From Perca fluviatilis (taxonomy: Eukaryota > Chordata > Actinopteri > Perciformes > Percidae): a DNA stretch of 64,000 bases. A program made the translations under genes and the position numbers. Below, in pieces: positions 12,435-41,900 of the stretch. The stretch lies in contig NC_053126.1 of NCBI RefSeq assembly GCF_010015445.1, positions 5,606,249 through 5,670,248 of the forward strand. The letters run 5' to 3'. Each line of letters begins with the position of its first letter. Position 1 is the first letter of the stretch. The notes beneath the pieces are model-generated. The model did no database searches. It saw only the letters and a list, made by a program, of their open reading frames with translations, and had not been told where the DNA came from.

Positions 12435-13444
12435 CAGTGGTCACAACTGGAGTCACATGTGCAAAACTCTAACTCCAGTCTGCACGACCAACAGTCACCT
12501 GAACTAAACAGTTCACATCTCCTGCAAAACTCATTCACAGCAACTCAACTCTACACACACGTCTCAAAACAGGCTCAGTGCAGCCAAACACTGAGATAGC
12601 ACACACTGTCACTCAGAACACACTGAGATAACACACACTGTCCCTCAGAACACACTGAGATAACACACACTGTCACTCTGAACACACTGAGAGTAAAAAC
12701 ACTCACAAATTACAAATGTTCTCATCTTTACAGTTTGAACAATCTGAGTGACTTCACACTACTCAGTAGTTTCTTTAAAGAAAAGATATAGATTTTACAA
12801 TATACCAATCTTTACACAAGGTAAAGGAATGAAAATCAGCAGTTTGCTTCAATATAGTATTTTGTCTCTAGTAATAAAAAAACTAAAGGTACATACAGTA
12901 CATAACAGTAACAAAGAATAGTGTGACTAATCCTGCCTCTCTCTAGCATCACGCGGCAAGTTTTCTTCATCACATTGGATGTCTGCATCATCTCTAAATA
13001 CTAATGAATGTGGTGTTTCCATTGCTTTCACCCCCATTACTTTCTGAAAAACAGGAAGTCCACAGTTTTACTATAGTAAAGGTAGTGTTTTTAACTTTTT
13101 CATAGCTGTGTATGTAACCTCAGACATCTTACCAGGTCCAAAACAAGACACCTGCTTAGGCTTTCAGCTGAAATTGCAGTCAGCAGTGTTTGATAGGCAC
13201 CTGACTGAAATCCATTCTGTTTTGAATGTGTGGTTAACAGTTTTGACAGCAGTATGTTAGCATTTGAACAAGGTGCTGTAATCCAGTGTTTTGCACGTTG
13301 TGGTTAAAGTCGTGGGATAAGTGTGTAGAGTTTTGAAAACTGTGTTCAAGCGATGAAAAACGAACTAGAGTTTGGTCCACATGAACTGCAGCCGTGCAGA
13401 CTGGAGTCAGAGTTTTGCAGATGTGGCTCCAGTTGTGCCCACTG
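12435..13444. mobile_element. Non-autonomous DNA transposon with ~54-bp inverted repeats
   Basis: The left end CAGTGGTCACAACTGGAGTC and right end (complement CAGTGGGCACAACTGGAGCC) stay alike for about 54 bp, through CAAAACTC...ACTCCAGTCTGCACG. The 1.0-kb interior has no recognisable protein and contains a tandem repeat at 12574. No clear target duplication was seen. Confidence 0.75.
12574..12693 (+). repeat. Three tandem copies of a ~36-bp unit
   Basis: The unit contains CACTGAGATAACACACACTG and CACTCAGAACA, repeated near 12588, 12622 and 12657. Confidence 0.8.
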
Positions 13445-13535
13445 CCGTTCAGCAATCGAAAACAACTGTAACACTTTATTTCTCAATAGCAAGTGTTTGG
13501 TACCAGTGAGCTGCTCTAGAGGTGCTGATAGGTGC

Positions 13536-13735
13536 ATGTTGTTACTTCTGGACAGAGCCAGGCTAGCTGTTTCTCCCTGTTTCCAGTCTTTATGCTAAGC
13601 TAACCAGGTGGTGGCTGTAGCCTTATATTTACGTAACATACGATGGTATCAATCTCTTCTTGCTTTAAGAAAAGTTTAAGGTCAAAATTGTATTTAACTT
13701 TATGAGATAAATAGGGCTGAGGGATAAAGTTTAAA
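13536..13735 (-). repeat. Miniature transposon family B, partial copy
   Basis: Shared ordered motifs: GGACAGAGCCAGGCTAGC, TTTATGCTAAGCTAACC, GGTATCAATCTCTTC. Confidence 0.7.
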
Positions 13736-13810
13736 GGAAGAATGTAGTCAATACATGGCCCATATAAGAATACATGACCTGTATGTGTTGTTTGAATTAA
13801 CCTGTATGTA

Positions 13811-13933
<123 letters not shown>

Positions 13934-14260
13934 TTGTGTGTCACACAGACAGAGAAAAAGATGTTGTGCTACCCCTGTCTCATCACGTAATTCCAGCCCT
14001 GAACAGATCACAGCCAAACATAACAATAGAGTGGATTTATAGCAAGTGCTTTCCAAGTGCTCGAGGCGCTTTCCAGTTTCCACGGCTACTTAGCAAGCGT
14101 CTGTGTGTGCAAGAGTGTGTGTACTCTGTTTATAGTGTGTTTGCTTTTTTTGAATGTACGTCCTGGGAGAGAAAAAAAAATACAGAGATAATTTGTACAC
14201 GTGTGAACGCAGTGAGAGATTATGGAAATAAATTGAAATAAATTGAAAAAACACAACAGT

Positions 14261-14284
14261 ATGTGTATGTGTATGTGTATGTCT

Positions 14285-14371
<87 letters not shown>

Positions 14372-14372
14372 T
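14261..14372. repeat. (TG)n-(TA)n compound microsatellite
   Basis: TATGTG repeats, then TG, then about 24 TA units. Same architecture as 13814, about 450 bp away. Confidence 0.96.
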
Positions 14373-14409
14373 AGTGTCTTTAATCTTAAACAACCAACAT
14401 AACAAGGTA

Positions 14410-14600
14410 ATTAGTGAGCTTTTGATGTGCTGGTAGGTGGATTTAGTTACCGTTGGACCTAGCCAGATTAGCCGTTCTCCCATTTACAGTCTTTGTGCTA
14501 AATTAAGATAACCAGCTGAAGCATTATATGTAACTGAGGGACATGGGAGTGCATTGATATTTTTATCTCACTCTTGGCAAAAAAGAGAAATTCTGAATTA
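14410..14600 (-). repeat. Miniature transposon family B, partial copy
   Basis: Motifs GTAGGTGGATTTAGTTACC, CCATTTACAGTCTTTGTGCTA and TTATCTCACTCTTGGC match the 13.5 and 53.5 kb copies. Confidence 0.6.
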
Positions 14601-15641
14601 TTCCTTATATACTATAATAGTATAATAGAATAGTATGGCTAAATTCCTAATCAGATCCCAGATTCTGACGGGTCACAGAATTTGGCCTAACACCAGCAAG
14701 CTGTGACTCAATCCTGACCTTTCTCGCCAGTCCACAGTGCTTCACTGCATGTCGGATGAAATCTATCTATTCTCTCTCTGTCTCTTCTCTGTCTCTCTTT
14801 GTAGTACAGTCTCAGTAGTGTCAATAGATTCTCTCTCTCTGACCCTTTTCCCCCGATGTTTCCGCCTCCTCTGTACCCATGTTTGCTTTAATTCCCCACA
14901 AAATCAACTCGCCGATGCTCGATATAAAAAACCCTGCAGTCTGTTTCTCTGCTTGCTCTTGTGTGAACTCTCTTTTTCTTTTTCCTCCCCTGGAATCTCT
15001 TTCTCCCTCTCTTCCCCTAGGTCTCTCCATCTCTGAGGAATTCTCTACTTCTGTTCTCTCAGACACTGCAGCAGCTTTTCTTCTTTCTTTCTCGCTTACT
15101 TTCTATCTCAGTCTTCACCCCTCCTGTCCCTGTATCTTCATCTCTGCCTGTTTGAACTCTCCACCTCTTCTTTCTTCTTCATCTCTCCCTTTTCTCTCTG
15201 TCCATCTGTCCCCATCCCTCGATCCTTCTGCCTCTGCATCTACACCTGTCTCTTTCCTTTCATCCCTACTCTTCTTCACCTGCCTGCCTCGCACATCATT
15301 ACATCCTCCTTTTCTTCCTCCCTGTGCCTATTGCTCTCACTCTCCGCTGCCTTTCTCTAACCGTGTGAGAGGATTAAGGCCCCATCTGTCTCTTTGTGGC
15401 TTAGCTCTCATTTTCCTATCATAATTTCTCTAATTTGCCTATTTCCCCGCCTCTTTCCGCCTTTATTTATCTCTTTCTCCAGAGGTGAGCGGAGGTTGCG
15501 ACAGGCGGTAGTACTATCAGCATGCAGAGTCACGGCGCTGTGGCTCTGCCGTCATTGATTGAACCAGCAGCTAAATATAGACGCTGTTGAGGCTCAGCAT
15601 CTTTACAAGGCTGGAAGGAGGGATGGATGAGCGGCTGGAGA

Positions 15642-15760
<119 letters not shown>

Positions 15761-15896
15761 TTGTGTTAGAGAGTAAACAGTGGATATAGGCCTACATGGG
15801 ATAAATCCTTATAAGCAGCAGTTGAACACACATGCACAAACATTCACATTGATAAAATGGTTGAAATGAAGCGCATTCTCACGCACCTTCTCTCAT

Positions 15897-15898
<2 letters not shown>

Positions 15899-15992
<94 letters not shown>
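15899..15992. repeat. (CA)n microsatellite, about 47 units
   Basis: Uninterrupted. Confidence 0.98.
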
Positions 15993-15994
<2 letters not shown>

Positions 15995-16125
15995 CAGACT
16001 TATAGAAACACTTCAGTCAGTACAGTTTCGCAGGGTGTTGAGGTGTACAGAAAAAAGGGGGAGGCGTAACATGGTCTGACCTTTTTACACATTTATAACA
16101 GAGAGCTGTGGAGAAAAATATTTAT

Positions 16126-16225
<100 letters not shown>

Positions 16226-17409
16226 CATCCTTGTACAGAGTGCTGTGGGCTAAGACAACATGATAAACCATTACTATTCAACACGCAGCATAAATCCAGA
16301 GCTGCAAGCCTTCCCACAAGCTGAGTAGGGAGAGAAAGAAATAGCAGACACAGACAGACAGATAGAGAAAGGCCGCCTTACAGCCAAATGGAGAGCCAGA
16401 CAGGCAGGACTGACAGACAGAAATTTGACAACTTAATTATAGCACAGACTGAAAGGTAAAGTGGGAGGCAGACAGGTAGACAAACAGTCAGCTAAAGAGA
16501 TAAGCAGGCATACAACCAGAAAACAACGCCCTCGTGATCCAGAGGATTTTACGCAGATTAAATTCATCTCAAGAACGTGTTTCTGGACCAGTGTCAAACG
16601 CCTGCTGTGCCACGCGATATGTTTGTATGTCTCATAAAGAACAGTTTGCTCGATGAATCACAAGATTAGTGCTGTTTCATTGTCCGGACAGCTCTGTTTC
16701 AAATGCAGTTGGCTTTTTAAGAATTTCCTCGGCTCTCATTGCTGCAGTTTTGTATCTTTTTGTCACTTTCACTGTAAATTGTTGGAATCATTGGATAGCA
16801 ATGTGGAACCTAAAATAATTGGTAAATAAAGTATAATTTCTGTGTTAATATTTTCTTATCATTAGTATTTAGGCCTAATTTTCACAAAAGGTGAACTGAG
16901 TGAGTATTGGTATTTCAATTCCAATTTGGTCACACAGTTGGCACTGCAGCACTCGATTTGCCTGCCAGTTTCACACTATTCCACTGATCTACAGGTGCCG
17001 GAAACACATCAAGATATGCTGCAATGCAAACAAAGGTGGGTAAGAAGAAGACTGCAAGCTAGTAAACATAGATGGAAACATTGCTGAATTTAAAATTGTT
17101 AAAAAATAATTGCCTTTGCAAATGTTTTGGGAATGCATTCGACCCAATTGTTAGGGCTCAGAGTTCACACAAAATGCTTTTGGGTGAAAAACCCTGAATG
17201 TAAACATTCTCCATGTGGCAGCTTCAAATCATCCATATATGGTTTTGAGTCAGTGAATAAACACTTAAATATGTTTGAACTTATTTCTCTTTCTAACTCA
17301 ACCACAAGGCAGTACACCTTGCAAAACGATGTCTTCTTTAACTTAAAAAGTATACTAGTTCACATTTAAAACCTAATACATAAACAAGACTTAAAAGTAG
17401 CACAGCAGA

Positions 17410-17560
17410 TCTTTGAGCTAAATGCTAAAATTAGCATGCTAACATGCTCCCAATGACAATGCCAATGCTGATGTTTAGCAGGTGTAATGTTTACTGTGGT
17501 CATCATCTTAGTTTAGCATTATAGCATGCTAACATTGGCTAAATAGTGCTAACGTTCAGC
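17410..17560. repeat. Dispersed GCTAA-rich repeat
   Basis: TTAGCATGCTAACATGC near 17431 is mirrored by TAGCATGCTAACATTGGC near 17520, around a GTTTAGCAGGTGTAATG core. Fragment of a common fish repeat type; the family is not named. Confidence 0.5.
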
Positions 17561-18059
17561 TAAAGATGGGAATGTCATCAGTTTTGTAGGTATTTGGTCA
17601 TAAACAAAGTATTTTCTTAAACTTTTATCTGATAATGGCGCTAGATGAACAGCCAGGGGAGCACCAAAGTTATTACAATTCATTCTGAGGGGGAAATAAA
17701 TCCATTTAATAATTGTTGCGATTTGCGACCAAAAAAGATTTACATCCCTATTGTCAATATAGCCTACTGTACAAAAGCACATGCTCTGTGAACTTTGACC
17801 CCGGCTACTTCCTTCACCTATTATAACTGAAAACAATTTTGCTCAAGCTTTACAGATAAAACTACCTCACAGATTTTACACACAGCTGGCCCATCTCTTC
17901 TTTTGAAAGTTTACTTGTTCTCAGAAGGCTAAACTGATTTATTTGAATGTTGAAATGCATGTGATCTAAATCAAGACACAAACACTCCCAATGCTACTTT
18001 TGTAATTATTTTTGTTCCAAATCTGCTGTCAAATCTTGAGAAAATTCAGCCCACAGTAT

Positions 18060-18160
18060 CAGCAGATAGTTCTGAGAGAGTGCTAAGGCACATTGTATTT
18101 CATTGCTGTGGTACTTCGTACTAATATGCATATGACAATAAACTTGAACTGAACTGAAAC
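18060..18160 (+). mobile_element. LINE-type 3' tail fragment
   Basis: GTATTTCATTGCTGTGGTAC leads into GACAATAAACTTGAACTGAA with a short terminal tandem repeat, the usual form of a truncated LINE end in fish. Confidence 0.5.
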
Positions 18161-19080
18161 AATGGTCATATCGAGGTCTCTGGAGCAGAGAGGTCCAGTA
18201 CAGTCGGTATAACGTCTACTCTCTCTCTAAAGGCTTAAAAAAAGGATATACTTCTTAGGAAAGCAGCTGACAAATGTCTTACTACTTTCTTACTAATACA
18301 GTACTTTTCTTTTGTGAAGCATACCCACGTTGCATATACATTCTACATGCATTTTTGACATATTTCCTCGTGTTTTGGGCCTCAGTGCAGCTTCTGTTTA
18401 ATATGTGTATCTATTCCCATCACGATAGACATCCCTGGATTAATTTAGCCTTGTACAATATGTGCCAGTATGCAGGATGCTGATGAAATCAGGAAGAGAA
18501 ATCTAGAACATCAAAGGGAAAGCTCTCTCTGAACATAATCTTCAAAAGATCAGCATGACATTATTAGTAAATGGCACCACCACAAAACGGATTCAGTGTT
18601 CTGATGGGATAAACCTTTAACATGATGCGCTACATCATTTGATACAGTTGATCTTTGATGCGATCTGTGATGTTAAGCCAAAAGTTAGGTGAACTGAATT
18701 TTGGCATTAGCAGAATCAAAACATCTACAGTAACTGTGTCTTTTATTAGACTCGAAAAAATGGGATTCAAACCCACAATCTCACATCCTGCAATGCAGCT
18801 GCAGTGTCACATCCTGGGTCTGTTGTGCTGCACACCTTAAAAAGACAGCTATACCATTTAGCTATTTCCTATCTGGCTCTGCTCCTCTGTGGCAACAGTG
18901 GGGGCGTGCAATATGACAGAGTCCCTGCCAATAATAACGCATTAGCATATTGAACTAAACTGATAAAACTGTCAATCACAGAGTTGTGTATATGTGTGTC
19001 TGTGTAAATGTGATTTTCCCACTCTTGTTCTTTTTTCCTTTCATATCCTCTGTTTTTCTTATCTATATGATTTGGCTACA

Positions 19081-19140
<60 letters not shown>
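19081..19140. repeat. (CA)30 microsatellite
   Basis: Uninterrupted run. Confidence 0.97.
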
Positions 19141-19144
<4 letters not shown>

Positions 19145-19599
19145 CATGCCTTGCAAATAAAGCCAAATAAGAAAAGAAAATCTTGACTTAAAAATCATAA
19201 CTTCATAATCTTCCTGCAGGACCTCCTGGGATTTATGCACTGAATTTGAAGCGATCGTAACCTATTTTTCTGTTATTTTTTATCTCTTCCGTCATAATTC
19301 TAATATTTATACTTGACTTACTATATTTTTATTGCCTTTAAATATACTGTAAAGAGAGGATTCTGTCTGTGTATAGGGGGAATTACAGTATACTGTAGCT
19401 GCAATCATAAGTTATAAAATAGCCTAATAAAATATTTAATGCATTTGGTCTTTTTCCTCCCTCAAAATTATAATTTTTTCCTTCCAGTTTACTGTAATAG
19501 TTCTTGTGTACAGAAACACTAAAGCGGTATGGAGAAGGGTTTTCTGAAGGGGACAAATAAGTTAGTAATCAGCATTTTGATGGTTTCATCCACCACTCT

Positions 19600-19812
19600 A
19601 ATAATCTAATAGAGCGTTCCCAGGTTTCTCCCTAAAAGGGACTTTTTCCTCGCCACTGTCACACTGAATGCTTGCTCTTGGGGGAATTACTGGAATTGTT
19701 GGGTCTTTGTAAATTATAGAGTGTGGTCTAGACCTATTTATCTGTAAAGTGTCTTGAGATAACTCTTGTTATGAGCTGATACTATAAATAAAATTGAATT
19801 GAATTGAATTAC
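19600..19812 (+). mobile_element. LINE-type (L2-like) 3' tail
   Basis: TAATAGAGCGTTCCCAGG, GTCTTGAGATAACTCTTGTT and ATACTATAAATAAAATTGAA, with an (ATTGA)n end, are characteristic of a widespread fish LINE tail. It stops 25 bp before the CCT repeat near the slc29a4 5' end. Confidence 0.6.
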
Positions 19813-19837
19813 AATGGATGAACAGCCAGAGGCAACA

Positions 19838-19881
19838 TCCTCCTCCTCCTCCTCCTCCTCCTCCTCCTCCTCCTCCTCCCT

Positions 19882-19912
<31 letters not shown>

Positions 19913-19926
19913 TCCTCCTCCTCCCC
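19838..19926. repeat. (TCC)n trinucleotide repeat
   Basis: About 28 units with a few interruptions. A pure polypyrimidine tract lying about 60 bp before GC-rich sequence proposed as the slc29a4 leader exon. Confidence 0.95.
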
Positions 19927-19979
19927 CTTCGCTCTCCTCATCCGTCCATACACTTCCTTTTCTCTGCTGCTGGATGGTG

Positions 19980-20176
19980 CGGTACAGGAGCGCAGCGCAT
20001 GCAGGACGGCACCGGGTTCTTCCCTTCTGTCTGATGGAGACAGGCTGAGGAGGGACAAGGTCCGGTCCGGCAGAGACCACCTCGAGGATCCTCGCGGGGA
20101 AGGAGTGCGTTCCCGCTGCTGGAAACGCCGTGAGGAGCAGCCACGGAACAGGGGAACGAGAGTGACGACAGTAGAG
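19980..20176 (+). other. slc29a4: Candidate untranslated exon 1 / CpG-rich promoter region of slc29a4
   Basis: The stretch is unusually rich in CpG for this window (GCGCAGCGC, GGTCCGGTCCGG, CTCGCGGGG) and ends at a good donor (GTAGAG/GTAAAG, exon end 20176). The next convincing acceptor on the strand is TTTCCCCCTGCAG at 22461, followed by the exon carrying the start codon. It has no ORF of interest, so it would be 5'UTR. This is inference from base composition and splice sites. Confidence 0.4.
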
Positions 20177-21870
20177 GTAAAGGGGCCATTAATAACCTGT
20201 TGTCCGTGTGTTTGGGTTTTTCATTGGAGGCAGAAAGCGCGGTGGTCGCAGATTTAAAAAAAAACAAACACCAAGATGGATATTAAAGGGACATTTAAAC
20301 TTTGTTGGACTTGATTGGGATCGTTTTAATGATGATTTGGAAGAGAAGAAGAGGAATATCTCTGTGTGTCCTCCACTGCTCAGCCGTCGTGTTTTTGCCT
20401 TTGATCAATTAGGCCTATAGGATTTGAATTTTTCTCACGCGCCTGTTTAGTAACACGCAAAACATGCGAGCTTAATTGATTTGGAGTTAACGCATTTAAC
20501 ACAAATAGGATATTTATTTCCCAGGTTATAGATTGCCTGCTTTATGTGAACCAATAAGTGATTTTCTCACTCGTGATGTTAATTTTATCCTTCTATAAGT
20601 AGCCTAAACAATAGAAACTGCAGCGTATTAGACTGCGATTTAATTATGGTCGCAGGCTGCATTCTTTTAAATTAAGGCTGATGAAGGAAGGTTGAGAGCG
20701 CCGCCTCAAGTCTGGAAACGGAAAGTGCGCATGGCTCTGTAGGCTATGTGAGAAGCAAGTGACTTGGCATCATTATTAAATTTGAAACGAGCACCCAATC
20801 TTTCATCAATACGCTCCCAGTGTTTCGCTCCTGGAGAGGCAGCCTCTATTTAATTACAGTTGTCCCTGTTTCCCTGCATCTGTACTGGAGGCAAGGATGA
20901 GCCCAAATTACAGAGATGATAACCTTCTTACATCATCTGATCCTGCAGCTGGGTTTTTTAAATAGGATCTCACCTTAAAAACAAAGCAGTTCCATGACTG
21001 AGCTGCTTTTTTTCCATTTTTTTTTATAAGTAGGCCTATAGTGTACATGTGTATTTATGTTCTTATCTATTTATTATTTCATGTTGTTATGTGTTTTTGT
21101 GCGACTGCGTATAGTGTTGGCTACCTGTGAATCAAATTGCCCCTTGGGGATATTAAAGACATTTCAATTCAATTCGTCTTGTAAGCCAGAGCTTAGTGGA
21201 ATCTAGCACAGGGCATCAGAGGTGAACAGGCAGGTGACAGAGCTGCATTGTGTGGTTGTGTTTGTGTAATCACAGGTGTGCACCATATGAGCTTTTGTGC
21301 TTGTTTTACAGTGCATGCGCATTCACCAGTGTCAATACCCATTTATATTGACCCAGCTTGTAACAGAAGCAGCTCCCTGTTGACCCGAGTGAATGAAAGC
21401 CGGTTATCGAGCCGTGTTTCATCTGCTGGGGGTGTTCTTTGTATTAAGATGTTGCACGATAAAGCTGAACGTTGATTGGATGTCAGATCATTTGATAATG
21501 AAAGTGATCATTATTTGCGGCCGTATTGCATGATGATACATGTAATAAATAACAGCCGTTTTTTACACTTGTAAGGATTTTGTTTTTTGATTGCTTACTT
21601 TACTTTGAATGTCCCATAATTCATTAAGAAGCTTAAAGGCAGCTCCTTAACTGTTTATTGTTCTGGCGCATTATTCTGTAAACAGATAAGTTGTACATAC
21701 TGTAGAGCGGCAACTAACAATTGCTTAATTGATTAAAAAAAAAAATACAAATCGATTGATCAATCAATTGTTTAATCTACAAAATGTCAGAAAATACTGA
21801 AAAAGGCCTGTCACGATTTCCCCCAAGTCCAAAATGATGTCGCCAGATTGATGGTTTTTGTCTGAATTGC

Positions 21871-21902
21871 AGTAAAAAAAATATATATATATATATATAT
21901 AC

Positions 21903-21977
<75 letters not shown>
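21871..21977. repeat. (TA)n microsatellite, about 50 units
   Basis: Nearly pure TA with ACTATA and TTTATA interruptions. Self-complementary, so prone to cruciform formation and assembly error. Confidence 0.95.
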
Positions 21978-21980
<3 letters not shown>

Positions 21981-22221
21981 ATACACAAAGTTACAAAACA
22001 GAGAGAAAATGGAAAATGCTCATATTTGAGAAGCTTGAGCCAGTAAATGATTGGTATTTGTGCTCAATTGACTATAAAAATTGTGATTGATTGAGTCATT
22101 TAATCCAGGCTCTTCTCTCCTACATTGCATGATGAATATTGCAGTGCCTATAGTTGTTGAATACAGAGCAGCAATTTCCCTCACCTTGTCTGTCATGCAT
22201 CCTTTGTCACTCTGTTTCCGT

Positions 22222-22227
22222 CACACA

Positions 22228-22313
<86 letters not shown>
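22222..22313. repeat. (CA)n microsatellite
   Basis: About 45 units with one CATACA interruption. Confidence 0.97.
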
Positions 22314-22314
<1 letters not shown>

Positions 22315-22461
22315 CAAACTATGTTTCTTTGGGGTGTCTAACCTTGACTCTTGTCACTTTCAGCAAGGCACTGACAGATTGTTTTTTTTATTCTATCTGT
22401 GCGACTTCTTTTACATTTTAATGCCGTTTCTGCTTCTGTCTCCTGTTGTTTCCCCCTGCAG

Positions 22462-22569
22462 ATCCTCCATCCTCTGAAGGTCTCCTGCCTCTCTTCCAGA
22501 CCGTGTCTCAGAGATTGTGCTTAACATACATGCTCCCAAGAGTGTGTAGCTTGTAGAGTCAAGAGGAGT

Positions 22570-22630
<61 letters not shown>

Positions 22631-22641
22631 GAAGCTCAGAC
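22462..22641 (+). other. slc29a4: Probable slc29a4 5'UTR (second exon) with a (TG)26 run
   Basis: It runs from the acceptor CCCCCTGCAG to the start codon. A (TG)n run at 22575-22626 ends only 15 bp before the ATG, so it would lie in the mRNA leader. The acceptor choice is inferred; GTGTTTAG at 22567-22574 is a less likely alternative. Confidence 0.5.
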
Positions 22642-38820
<16,179 letters not shown>

Positions 38821-40445
38821 ATGTCCACGCACTTAATTAAACAAACCCATATAAACACACAGACATGTACACACACCTGCAGCCATTTACACGTGCGAGA
38901 TCCTGGCAAGAAGAAGCAACGCTGACTGATGGACTCGAGTCCAGCAGCAGAGGCCAAGAAGTCATCTGTAATGAACCCTTTAAAGGTGATTGATTCTCTT
39001 TTGTCCAGATTAAGCTTCGATTTGGCTCACTGGATAAAGGAAGAGGAATAAGATACAACAAAAAATATGATAAACCATAAAAATGCAGCAGATTTCTCCA
39101 CTCTCTAATTCACCAGTCACCTTCAAATGTCACGGCTCTGCTGTGATGAACTTTTCCCTGGAGGTGAAGAACGGGAGCTGTGTGTCTGTCAGAGAGCCAA
39201 CAGAAGCCCTTTGAGTGTCTCACAGTGAAATTATTGTCTGCATGTGTGTGCGAACAGACCGGCTGGCATTTGTACAGTGTATAATCAAGTGGTTTTTCAC
39301 TGCAGGGAACCAACGGCTAGCAGTATTTGGGGAGACCTTGTGTCAAGGGTCACATATGTGACATTTCACGATTGTTAGTATTCGAGCAGAAACGAGGTGT
39401 CAGTGTGGGCTTTTCTGGACCAGTTGTTCCGAATGTTTCCTCATTATGATCTCTGAAAACCTCTGACTACACCATTCAAAAACAACAACCAGAGCAACTT
39501 AAAGGGGGCCACATTTAAGTCACAGTGAAACAGAAGCCCCTGATATGACATATCTGTGAGTATAATGGAATATGTGAAATTATGACACAGATTTAAATGA
39601 TTGGAAATGCAAACAATATTTTTTGCAGACTGAAATCCAGTCTCCCCAAATCCAAAATCCCATCTGATTGGATAAGTTTAAGTAAAGGGGATTTAATATA
39701 AAAAAACTCCAAAAAGATTTTTGACATGTATTTAGCATAGAATAAGTGATAACTGAAAAGTTAACACGGCAAACACAAAATAAGAACTTGGAAAATGTTT
39801 TTATATTTTATTTGACTGTAAATTACAGTTTTCTATTAGTGACATTCAAGATACTGTCAAAAAATCCATCCTTTTTGTAGACAACTGGACTTTATCTTGA
39901 TTGGCTTCCCTCAACAAAATTGTCCTGATTGCCACTCCATCTCGTCTGTCTCCATTCAGCTGCTTTTTTGAATCTGAATTGGAAAGTTGTATTTATTTTC
40001 ATACATTACTCTTATCCGCCTTATATGATCTGAAAAGAGAAACAAGTAATGCTGAACGTTTATGGAGTGATCATGATTATGGGGATTAGCAGCTGCTGCT
40101 CTGTGTTATTTTTATTTACAATAATGCTAAAAGAAGATGAGAGTAAGCTGATTTCTGGCTGTTCAGTGACATTGACTACACTTCTTGCACCCTCTGATGG
40201 CTGGAAAGAGAACAAAAAGTTGGTATGAATTTACCAGATGAGGTCACGTGATGATAGCTGTGTCTTGCAGTTGTGTTTAAAAAAAAAAAAGGTCTGCGTC
40301 CCCTCTGTGTCCCTCTGAACGGTGTCTGTGGGTAACATCCATGTAATGATGGGGGATGTTATAGGGAGACAAATACGTGCCAAAAAAAGTCTGCCTGTTT
40401 CTCATCTGTGTTCGTAACTCAGAAAAGAGTGAATGTAATTAAAGT
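38821..40445 (+). other. slc29a4: Probable slc29a4 3'UTR and downstream DNA
   Basis: Non-repetitive sequence without ORFs of interest. ATTAAA at 40437-40442 is a possible poly(A) signal. The extent is inferred. Confidence 0.4.
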
Positions 40446-41073
40446 TGTAAATATATAGAATGAAATGCACTCAAGGCAGTGACGAGTTCTTATTTTATTC
40501 ATGTAAAAGCCTATAGAAAATATCAGATTCATATTTTTTGTAGCTTTTTTTTTAGTAGAATCGATCCAGAGAGCCCCCGTTTCCTTTTATTTTTTCAGCC
40601 TCTCCAGCTTCTTAGCTCCTCGACGTTTCCTGTAGGATTTGGTGAATTTTTCAAGAGGTTCTCCTGGCATTGCAGAGTTCAGACTTATACATTATAAAGA
40701 AAACAGGCTGCTGTGTAGAAAGTGCACTACATTATGAAGGTGACAGCTTGAATGGAGCCTAACGTTGGCGCTGTTTGACGAAGGGTAGGTGCCATTTGGG
40801 AGCTAACCTCATTACTGTATGTATGTCCCACTGTGCTGACGGTGCCACATTGCCTGAGGCCTCTCTCCTCTCTGAGCTGCTGGGTTTAAAGGTGTTTTAA
40901 GCTATTTTTGGTCAGATGTATCATTAAAGGACATGAAAAGTCTCTTTCCTTCTCTGTCTCTGTCACTCTCTCTATGGTAGAAACCTCAGGGACGTTTGAG
41001 AGAAGGGAGATCCCACTTTTCAAAGAATTGAAAAGTTAAATCTTTATTTCTTTCAACCCTCTGAGCTAATTCA

Positions 41074-41294
41074 AAGGAAAAGTTTGACATTTTGTGAAAT
41101 AAACGTATTCACTTCCTTGCAGAGAGTTAGATGAGAAGACACCACTGATCCCAAGAGCCAGCAGCAGTTTCACCCTGTGTCCAGTCTTTATGCTAAGCTA
41201 AGCTAACTCGGCGGCCGGATCCAGCTTTGTATTTACCGTACAAACAGTGGTATCACTCCCAAACTTTCCCAAAATGTCGAACTATTCCTTTAAG
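41074..41294. mobile_element. Miniature transposon family B, fullest copy
   Basis: AAAGGAAAAGTTTGACATTTTG at the left and its mirror AAAATGTCGAACTATTCCTTT at the right bound a 220-bp element holding GTCTTTATGCTAAGCTAAGC. Other copies or pieces: 2700, 10923, 13536, 14410, 52890-53616. Confidence 0.8.
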
Positions 41295-41900
41295 ATTAAT
41301 AATTCACTGCAGTGGCAGATTCTTTTACTGGCTTTTGCTTCATGACATTTTTTTAATTAAATGTAAAATATGGAGTAAATGAGTAAGACATTCTAAATAA
41401 GTTATCTTATAATGAAACCAGTGTCATTTAAAAAAAAATCAGCATAGTGATCTGTGCCAGTTTCAGCTGAAGTGGAGAAAATTAATCCTGCAGAATTAGA
41501 CCACGATGACACTGATCTGTTTAAAACTGACACTTTCATATCCGATTACCGTAAGCACGCTCACTCACATTTATCATTTCAGAACATATTTTTTGACATT
41601 AGCTGACACTTTGATCCAGAGTGATTCATAATGAGTTTTAAAAAAGCTTCACCAGAATGAGATCCCCACAAATTAGAGCCAGACAACCACAGGGAGTGCT
41701 CTGACAAAAATCACGGACAGAAAGAAAGAAGTGTCAGGAAAGAAGAGGCAGGCAGAAGGAATATTTGAATAGCAATTAGAGTGAACTGTAGAGCAGAGAG
41801 GAAAGGTACTCTTGATGGGAGACGAAAAGCGACCATGGAGTTTTAAAGGGGCGCTATGCAGTTTTGGCCATTTCTTCGCTGTTTTCTCACTTTTTGCTGA

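Noticed and set aside
14737..15424. Ser/Leu-rich open frames
   Set aside because: The stretch is pyrimidine-rich low-complexity DNA; composition alone explains the frames.
18745..18880. Possible tRNA gene on minus (TAGCTAAATGGTATAGC and GGGTTTGAATCCC)
   Set aside because: A and B boxes are too far apart and no acceptor stem pairs; at most a decayed SINE head.
19814..20257. 147-codon frame with poly-Ser or poly-Pro
   Set aside because: Produced by the (TCC)n tract and the GC-rich leader; no protein similarity, and the real start codon lies at 22642.
40479..40697. Small frames after slc29a4
   Set aside because: Short, unspliced, no motif; consistent with chance in UTR or intergenic DNA.
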